From NCBI GenBank assembly GCA_963457665.1, contig OY735205.1, forward strand, positions 27,370,191-27,434,190: a DNA stretch of 64,000 nt. Reading direction: 5' to 3'. Source of the stretch: Thysanoteuthis rhombus (Eukaryota; Mollusca; Cephalopoda; Oegopsida; Thysanoteuthidae). The first letter of the stretch is position 1; every line of letters starts with the position of its first letter. The notes beneath the pieces were generated by a model. That model saw nothing but the letters and a program-made list of their open reading frames with translations. It did not search any database and was not told where the DNA came from. The translations under genes were made by a program, and so were the position numbers. Below, one piece after another: positions 56,166 to 64,000 of this stretch.

Positions 56166-58383
56166 GATTATCCCTTATCTTAATTTTTAGTTCCTTTGTT
56201 TGATACTAAGCCATTGTTACTACATACTAGCAATGATCTAAAATATTTAATTGGTTAAGATCTAAAATCTTAAATATTTTGTTAGTTTGTTTTCTTTGAA
56301 CTGGCTGATATTGCATTATGATATAGATGATATAATGTATTACAAGAATATGTTATGGCATTACAATATGATATCATCCCAATAACGAAATTACGTAAAT
56401 GCTGCCCTCTAATAATATGAATTCACGTTGTAAGTTACATCAATAAGAGCGCGGTGCAAAAGAAAGGTGTACCCGCTGGATATACCTGGCAGGCTGGATA
56501 AATACTTTAATGAAGGAGTGAGAAAAAGAAAGCTGTAAATTACATGTAGAGCCAAGATGTAGGGACGAGGAAAGAAAGTGGGGGATCAAAGTTGCCAAAT
56601 TAGCCATTTCTTGGATAAATCCGTCTGTTTTCCCAATTTCGCTTCCAAAAACCTACGATAGCAGATTGAATCTGATAAGTGAAATAAAAGTAAATTCATC
56701 ATTTTTGTCAATCATTTGTTCATAAAGTTATAGTTATTTGCAAGCTGAGAGTGAAAAAAATAGCTGATTTCAGCAATTTTACTGATATTTTTAACTATAT
56801 CTTATAAACCATTCTAGGTGGGATAATTTTTCTTGTTTTTTTTTTTTTAATTTTGTGTCTAATTTTGAGGACAATAGTGTTTGGAATTGAATAAACTTTT
56901 TAACCGTGGAATTCCCGCGGGTTACTGTTAGTTATTAAGAAACTCTAATTACTATTAATGATGCTGATGTCTCAATATGAAGCCAAAAAACCAGCCAGAA
57001 TTTTCGGACAAATAAAACAGCAACCAACTAGTAAACATGATTTTATTTTCCCCTATTTGCTCCGAGGTAAATGACTAAAACCGTTGGGAAATGCTACATG
57101 GTTTTAAGTAAAAGAATTCATGTGTTGAAATATTTCAGGCTAGCAATAAATGCAGGCGAAACCGAAGTCAGCAGGGCAGTGTTTTGGCGTCTAAATTTGT
57201 TTTTTTGGTTGCATTGAGATATACGATGTTGCTATATAAATGTTGTTTTTTTTATATGAGGTTTAGGTATTTTGAAATATTTTGACTAGTAACATTTTGT
57301 AATTTTAATTCTGTCAAATAATTTGAGTCACTTTGGTCAAAATGTTGATTTTTTTTGTTTTCTTTTTTTTTAGCGAAATTTGTGTTAGACATTTTAATGG
57401 GGTTTAACTAGTTCTTATAATAGAAATGAAATAATTATATTGCATATCAGACGGTATTTTTTGTTAGATTTCTGATTTAAGACTTTTCAGATCCAAAGAA
57501 GATAAGTTCAAATATAAGGTTTGGTGAAAAAAATATAAGCGAAATAATTTAGTTCTTGGAATGTCGTAACTAATTCAAATAACATCATTAATATAATTAT
57601 TTTTTCATCAATTTTTTGCCTGATTATTCATATTTTGATGAAGCATGAAGGTTGGAAAATTGAGGTCATTAAAAAGTGTTTTGGTTGCTTCAGATGATTT
57701 TTATGTATTTTTTGCTGCTGAATTGAAACGTGAACACCATTTTTCTCTACGTACCATTAAAAAACACAAATTTTAGTTGTTAATTAGAGATTTTCGCATG
57801 ATTTTGCACTATGCACATAGATGCATAGGAAAAGGTCATTTTGATTATTTTAGATTTTTATTTGTTTGGGTACTCGGTTCAAAATCCAAAGTTATTTTGT
57901 TTCACCATGGAAAAGGGTTTGTTTTGTTTTTTTTCACAGAATATGATTCCTACACTATACATATGGATGGTTTATCATTTATTTTAGAAAAATGGTTTTC
58001 ATTTTTATTTTTCAATATAGTATCCGAAGTAAATGAAGAAAACCACGTAAAATGACCAAATGATAAACAGTACCCGTGTTGAACGTCCAGACATGTCCAA
58101 TTGCTAACCATGCTACTTATATGACTGTGTTTCAATCATATGTAGGTTTATCAACAAAAAAATGTTTTAAACATCGATTTTGACATTAAAAAGTACTAAA
58201 TCCAAAAATGGTACTGAAATAAATCATTCATATGTATAATTCGAAATTATACGAAAACCTACAGCTGAAAAATACAAAAATGTGTTTTGTGAAAATATCT
58301 TACGTGATGGGGAAAAATGATTCAGGTTTTCAAAAATGAATAGAAAAAATTGAGATAATCAGAATAATATCGTTAATCTATCC

Positions 58384-58416
<33 letters not shown>

Positions 58417-59479
58417 TATACATTTACATATATATATACATATATATATAGTGGGGGAAGTATGCAACCCCCCACTTTTTTTTTAAACTAGAAATGGTTT
58501 CTACAAGAAATGGTCCGTGATGGAGAAGGCTGGTTTCCATTTTTGAATTCAGCATCTAAAAATAGATAAAAATCATATGAAATAATCAAAACACATTTTC
58601 TCTCAATACTTGTGAGTTGATTTTAAATGATTATCTGGAGAATTCAGACTTTTTTCTGGTGTTGTTGCTTCAATTTTGGATGTAAAACTGAAAATAATGT
58701 TGTCCAAACTCTGGCATTTGTGGCCTTTATCACCAATGTCACCTGATACTAACTACCAATAATTTATTGCCTTGTAAAGTAAATATTCAATTTATTCTTG
58801 AGATTGGTCTTAAGATTTAAAAGGAAAAAAAAGATGTCAGATGGTAAAACTGTAATTTAATAAGATTAATCGTGGATTGTGAATATATCCCTGAGCCAAC
58901 GGGATTAGTGGGGAAAAAATTAAAAAATTTCCAGTTTAAATACGCCTTTTGAAATCAGCTTAATTTATTGGACTTGAAATACCTTAAAGCACAAACAAGA
59001 CTGAATAACGTTTTTTAGAATAAAAGGCTATTACAAGAAAATCTGTGCTTTTACTGTTTACTGCCCTTGGGCTCATTTTAAAAAATATTTATGCTTGTGC
59101 TGTCTAAGGCCTATCTTTTAGATTTTGGACAGTACGAGTTGAATGGGTTTTTGTAGAATCTTATTAAACTTTTGGTTCTGAGAAATGAAGAGCAAAGATT
59201 GAATTCAAGGCAATTTCATAGTTTAGCGTCCCAAATTATCGTGATTATTACTACGAAGGCTTTCGGACACTTACAGCACAATACTATTATAAGCAGATAT
59301 CAATTGTAAATTTTTTTCTGAAGGACAACTAAAAATAAAAACTCTGAATTAGTGTTAGGGCTTTTTTTAAAGGTTGGTTTGTTTGCTTCATTCATTGCTT
59401 CTCTTAAATGAGAAAACTTTTGAAATGATAGGAACAAGTCAAGTTCTGCAGAAAGTCTTTGTGGAAAGAATAAATTGGA
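56166..59479. other. Long stretch without a supportable gene; microsatellite at 58383-58450
   Basis: About 3.3 kb of AT-rich sequence. A compound (TA)n(CA)n(TA)n lies at 58383-58450. The 92-codon frame at 57777-58055 is F/V-rich with no motif. Confidence 0.45.
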
Positions 59480-59690
59480 TGTAGTTGAAACCGGCCAGAC
59501 GAACTGGCGCCGAATGCCAAGGGCGCCTATCATGAGACTGAGACGGTGAGACTTTCCATATATGAACGGGAAAATGAATAAATTAAACTGATTAAACAAT
59601 AGTCAAAATATAATCTTTCTCTGACGCAAAGTCAGATGTTATAGGAATATCGGACAGTTAGATATTTTTTTACAGTAGTGAAACTAAAAG
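59480..59690. repeat. Copy of the 9495 family
   Basis: 'aagggcgcctatcatgagac', 'tgagacggtgagactttcca', 'aatgaataaattaaactgat', 'aaagtcagatgttatagga'. Confidence 0.5.
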
Positions 59691-59934
59691 AAATTGACAC
59701 TGGAAATTCTAGTGAATTTTAATCTTATATATGTATTTTTCATTTTGATGAATAAATAAGATAATACAAAATTTTGAAGGTAATCAAAGTTCAGCTCACC
59801 CGGGTATCAGGAACCATAGGACTAGTCCTGTCTACCTTGCACCATTAGAACCAAGACAGCCTGTGTGAAAACTGTTGCCCTCCTTGCCTTTTTATACTCA
59901 GCCGACTCTTTTTCTCTTCGTAAGGAACAAATAA

Positions 59935-59981
<47 letters not shown>
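59935..59981. repeat. (TA)n microsatellite
   Basis: Pure TA tract. Confidence 0.98.
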
Positions 59982-59982
<1 letters not shown>

Positions 59983-61009
59983 GGATATGAAATGATTCGA
60001 CAGAATGTAGATGAAAATGACAATTGGAAGGTGAAGAGAAAAATGGGCGCACTTTGATGTCCCATTTGAAATACGTCTACGGAATGATAAAAGAATTGAG
60101 ATGTGACACCTGTCTCTTGAGGTTTCTCTTCACTCTCCGACTGTCATCTCCATCCACACATATATACGTACATACATACATATATATTGTGCGTATGAAA
60201 CACTTTTAAGTGAGTACACAGATACTAAACTCTGATCCTTGGCAGAAATGCCGAGTAGCGACACTGATCCCAGGCAGAGCACACACCCATGCATAAATGA
60301 TCCCGGCCTTTTTATGGGTACTGTGCTAGGGAATATATCATATATAAAAGATGGTTGTTTTATTGACTTGTATAAAGAAATACGTTCATATAAAGGATGA
60401 ATTGATATGAAGAATGTCTTGGAACTCTGGCGTAATCGCCATCAATTCCTTTACGTCCGAACAATGCCTGGTAATCCCCCATCAAGATGTCATTCCTAAA
60501 AACATTTAAATTCTACTTATTTCAATGGAGATGACCTTGCATCAGGCAGCCCTGAAATATCAGTCATGGATGGGAATAGAATCTGGATGTTGCGTTTTGT
60601 GTTGCTTATAGGGGAGGCCAAAAGAATTGGAAGTTCTCAAGTTTTAAAAAAAAGAAAAAAGAAAAAGCAGATGAAATGAAACCGGGGGTTATTTAGTACA
60701 AGAGTGCATCTTTAGATAATATATCTCATTACACACATCTGAGTCGTTGGTATAAAAACGTGTAAATTAAAAAAAAAAAAGAGATATCATAAGGTGAAAC
60801 GAGGACATTGTATTCCAATTAAAAAAGGAGAACACGTCCTTTTGGTTTCCATACGGTGACCCTATTTATAGACTATTTGTCAGATGTTTCATGTTTGGAA
60901 CTTGGATGCTTGACAAAATTTATTTAGCAGATAACCCCCACCCAATATACAGCTTATGAAGTCCAGATCTTTGTACCACAAATGAATGATTAAGTGGAAC
61001 ACCTATTGC
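59982..61009. other. No gene or recognisable element seen
   Basis: Short TACA/TA tract at 60157-60187; otherwise unremarkable. Confidence 0.45.
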
Positions 61010-61135
61010 AACAGGAAGGTTGGTCTGACAAATTACTCCTCTAATGTTGTGAGTTCAATTCTCATTAGGTACGCTGGTCTTGCAGACCATTACTGCTGTT
61101 GTGAGTATGGTCCACACTGACTTCCAAGCTTTCGA
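61010..61135 (+). mobile_element. tRNA-like SINE fragment
   Basis: Box B-like 'tgtgagttcaattctcatta' (61048 on) with an upstream 'ggttggtctgacaaattac' that could be a decayed box A. Confidence 0.4.
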
Positions 61136-61894
61136 TTCAATTTACTTGAAGTTTATGTTAACCTCTGCTTCCACCAGGAGTTTGAATAGAAGGGATAACT
61201 TCAATGGCCGTTTGATTGTTCATTAAGAGGTTTTTTTTTTTCAATTGGCAAGAAGAGGATTTCTGTAGCGTTTCATTTAATGAAGTTAGTTTTAGTCTCG
61301 CCTACAGCTTAATCTTTACTTCCGATCTGAACTATTTACTAATTACCATAGATTGGAAGTTTGAGTATATTGAGACGAAAAGCAACTAATAAATTCAAGA
61401 AGGAAGTACTAGTAAGGAAAATGATAGTGATTGACATTACTAATCTTTTTCTTTTCAATAATACATCCGGATGATATTACTAAAGTAATTAAAATCCAGT
61501 ACAATAAAACACCAACTTTTGTTCGGAAAATCTAATCTCTTCTTCCCATCTTTGATGTTGCTACAACGTTTCAGCCGATTCATTCTCTGCCCTTCTTAAG
61601 ATCTAATATGCAATATGCAATATCTGCGATGAAAGATCCCTTTTTTTCATCGGTGTCCTTCTTGTGTAGTGTGAAGCAAAAATTTAAAAAAAAACACGTT
61701 ATCAAATAGAAAATGTAAACATTAACCTTAACACTTGTAAGTAAGTTATTCTCTTTTATCAACGCACACAGTACAGCTCAACCTTAGATTTGAATTGGGA
61801 AGATACTCGTTTTTTTTTTCTTTGTTAAAAAAAAAAAAGAATTCCATCTCGGGTCTCTGTTGAACAGAGTTGAGAGGATTGTTCATTAATACAT

Positions 61895-62000
61895 ATTATA
61901 CCTGAAGAAGGCCGTCGAATGAATCAACTGAATGGTCTTGTCAACATTATAGATGGAAAGCAGAGATTACTTCCGAACAAAAGTTGGTATGTTGATGACT
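61895..62000 (+). repeat. Repeat with hammerhead-like core, copy 2
   Basis: CTGAAGA (61902-61908), then 'aggccgtcgaatgaatcaac', then 'gtcttgtcaacattatagat'. Aligns block by block with 47785-47900. The GAAAC element is lost; CATATTATA (61892-61900) and TATAGATG (61948-61955) can still pair as a helix I. Confidence 0.45.
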
Positions 62001-62919
62001 TTTCTCAAGGTTATTGACGATATCAATCACATATCTGTAATTCCTTTTCACTCCATATACATTATATGCAACCGTCTTCGTTTACATACACTAGTAGAAG
62101 TAGAATTAGTTTCAATATTTGAATGCCTTATCTAGAGCAGTGTCAATAATTATGATTTTTTTTCACTCATATTTCAGTTGCATTTATTGAAATTCCCTGA
62201 TTTGAATGTATAGATGAAATTTTAAAGATATTCCCCTCGAAACTTCCTATAGACGCTAGAAATTGAATCTTTACAAATCAACTGACTCTGTCCCTTTGAT
62301 ATAAATGGAACTATTACTATATAATGGAATGTTTGCTTAATTTTCATTTCATTGAAGGATATGGTTGGCTTACTGTATACATGAGCTGCAATACTGACCA
62401 CCACATGAGCTTTGTTTGCGAACTAATATATCTGGCGGATGTCGATTTCTGTACAATGACCAGTTGTCGAGTAATCTCAGTGCACACAGATATTTCTTCA
62501 ATTGTAGCTAGAAGATGTAAAATAAAACATTTCATTTGTAACAACTTGATATAATAGACTATGTAATTTAAACTTTATAGTCAACTGGTTTACCAGAAAA
62601 TGATTGAAGTATTTAAATGATTTTGCTATTGCACGATAATTGAAAAAGATCAATTATGTTGTTCTGTATTTTCCGTTTTGTCTTCAACCAGAGTGAACCC
62701 AGATTTTTTTTTTTTTTTTTTTGCATATTTACTCAATGTAATCTTTTTAATAATAATGAGCTTTTAATAAATGCACCTCCCGACAAATGTTACAGGCAGG
62801 GGAATATAAACCATCACGTGGTGTATTATACAGGTAGATTGTGACCAACAAAGAAAATGTTCTCAAGAAATGATAGGTTTGTTTTAACTGTACTTCGATA
62901 ACCCGAAACTCTCATGTTA
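62001..62919. other. No gene seen; probable 3' flank of the exon at 62920
   Basis: On the minus strand an ATTAAA sits about 150 nt past the stop at 62920 and could be a polyadenylation signal. Poly(T) at 62704-62722. The opposed 76- and 66-codon frames at 62324-62554 have no motif. Confidence 0.4.
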
Positions 62920-63588
62920 TCATTCACGATCATTCTCCGAGTCTTTTTTTTTCTTTTCACTTTCCTCCAATTTAATTTTTGGTTGTAGATTTTTAATCTT
63001 CCATTCTGTTCTGCAATTTATATTATCTTCCATCTTGACTTCGTACTCTTCACAGTTCTCTTCTTTTTCATTGACCTCCTCAGTTGAACACGTCACTACT
63101 TTGCCTTCCTTTGTTTCTGCTTCTTTAACTGAATTCTTCCCTTTGTGTAAAATACAAGATCTCATGAACACATCGCACATAATTCCAATTCGATTACACA
63201 TAGGTTTGCTTGATGCAAAAAGGGGAAAAGGAAGACAATCTATTCTGAAATCAATTGTAATCGAGAACATTTCTAGATTGAAGAAATGAATCTTTATTAC
63301 GAAAGAAAATATCTTTTTAGCTCTAGCTGATACTACTTGTATACGTATACTTTTCAGAGCTGGCCATTTTCGACCAAGTAACACTTCGTTTCCTAACAAA
63401 GAACCGTAAAATTCCATATGCAACATAGTCTTAAGACCGTATTGATTGAGTATACGCACCTTCACTAGGCTGCGTAGTCTTTTTCGCCCAATGGATTTTT
63501 CCACTGTAATACATGGTATAAAAAATCTATTTATTAATATGTTATTTCTGACTTCGCCGCTTTTATCTCCACCTTTAATTAACTTTGT
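62920..63588 (-). CDS. Probable 3'-terminal coding exon, protein of unknown function (partial)
   Basis: The minus strand is open from just after a TAA at 63591-63589 to a TGA at 62920, over 220 codons without an ATG near its 5' end. It is therefore likely an exon whose upstream parts lie past the window end. Possible acceptors are an AG at 63574-63573 and TATTACAG ending at 63504; I cannot choose. The first two thirds are basic and mixed (R-F-F-I-P-C-I-T-V-E-K-S-I-G-R-K-R-L-R, then G-R-K-W-P-A-L-K-S-I-R-I-Q-V-V-S-A-R-A-K-K). From about codon 150 it becomes a Glu/Lys-rich, probably disordered tail ending K-K-K-K-D-S-E-N-D-R-E. No domain recognised. The length is well above chance for this composition and it is not low-complexity; an element-encoded protein remains possible. 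Confidence 0.5.
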   Translation of the reverse strand, partial: TKLIKGGDKSGEVRNNILINRFFIPCITVEKSIGRKRLRSLVKVRILNQYGLKTMLHMEFYGSLLGNEVLLGRKWPALKSIRIQVVSARAKKIFSFVIKIHFFNLEMFSITIDFRIDCLPFPLFASSKPMCNRIGIMCDVFMRSCILHKGKNSVKEAETKEGKVVTCSTEEVNEKEENCEEYEVKMEDNINCRTEWKIKNLQPKIKLEESEKKKKDSENDRE

Positions 63589-64000
63589 TTATATTTAACC
63601 GAAGAACTAATTAGGGTTGTTATATATTTTTCATTATTGTAACGAGCCTTATTAAACAATATCTTTTTTTTTTTTTTTTTTTTTCAAATTGCTATTCTTG
63701 GATTTCATCAGTTATCTAAATTATTTTTGTCTTTTCCGTCTTGTTTTGAAAAACACCACACCTTTAATAATTCCATTCCATATTTTTATGACAATTACAA
63801 AATAACATTTTTTTTTTAAGGATTTTCTATTTAGTAAAAATACTAACCTGTTGGGATTAAATTTTCCTTTAATCTGATTGTTTGGGTGTTTCTTGCTAAT
63901 TCAAAAACGACTCAATTTTTTAAAAATATTTTAATCGTTCTTTACAAAGTTGACTAATTCCAATTTTTTCATTTTATTTACAGGTAAGTGATCAATACTT
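63589..64000. other. Intron or upstream flank; poly(T) at 63664-63684
   Basis: T-rich, stops in all frames. On the minus strand, A/T-rich sequence precedes the exon. Confidence 0.4.

Overview
The window looks like an intergenic or intronic stretch of an animal genome. It is AT-rich, very poor in genes, and full of dispersed repeats, (TA)n microsatellites and long minisatellites. Two features suggest a lophotrochozoan, most likely a mollusc and possibly a coleoid cephalopod: fragments of an RTE-like LINE whose 3' end is a (GAT)n tail, and several tRNA-headed SINEs. The taxon is my inference; no single-copy gene here fixes it.

Layout. A 22-bp minisatellite fills 1-1180 and is cut by the window edge. 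Up to about 14 kb there are LINE, MITE and SINE relics. This part includes a remarkable palindrome at 13164-13312 that carries two opposite-polarity hammerhead-ribozyme motifs. A 2.3-kb pyrimidine-rich minisatellite of three sub-families lies at 14747-17056. From 17 to 42 kb the sequence is mostly relics of about ten dispersed families. These include TA-flanked MITEs with TIR TACCTCTGCCAAC, two mariner-like transposase C-termini, and a U2 snRNA pseudogene at 34878-34986. A second pyrimidine-rich minisatellite (24-bp units in two sub-families, then a triplicated unit of about 180 bp) covers 42790-44010. More LINE and SINE fragments follow to 56 kb. The right end holds the only credible host coding exon, on the minus strand at 62920-63588; its other exons would lie beyond the window.

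Almost every long open frame (up to 855 codons) is an artefact of tandem repeats whose unit is a multiple of 3 bp and lacks stops. All seven LINE fragments lie on the minus strand, and all are 3'-end pieces with stops or deletions, so none is active.

The most interesting layer is RNA-level. At least six hammerhead-like motifs of three different sequence families are scattered through the window. One of them (13241-13298, plus strand) keeps every conserved core nucleotide and all three helices. It sits head-to-head with an opposite-strand partner inside a near-perfect palindrome, an arrangement like the hammerhead arm of viroid-like RNAs. Structures were folded by eye and homologies were judged by eye; nothing was searched against a database.
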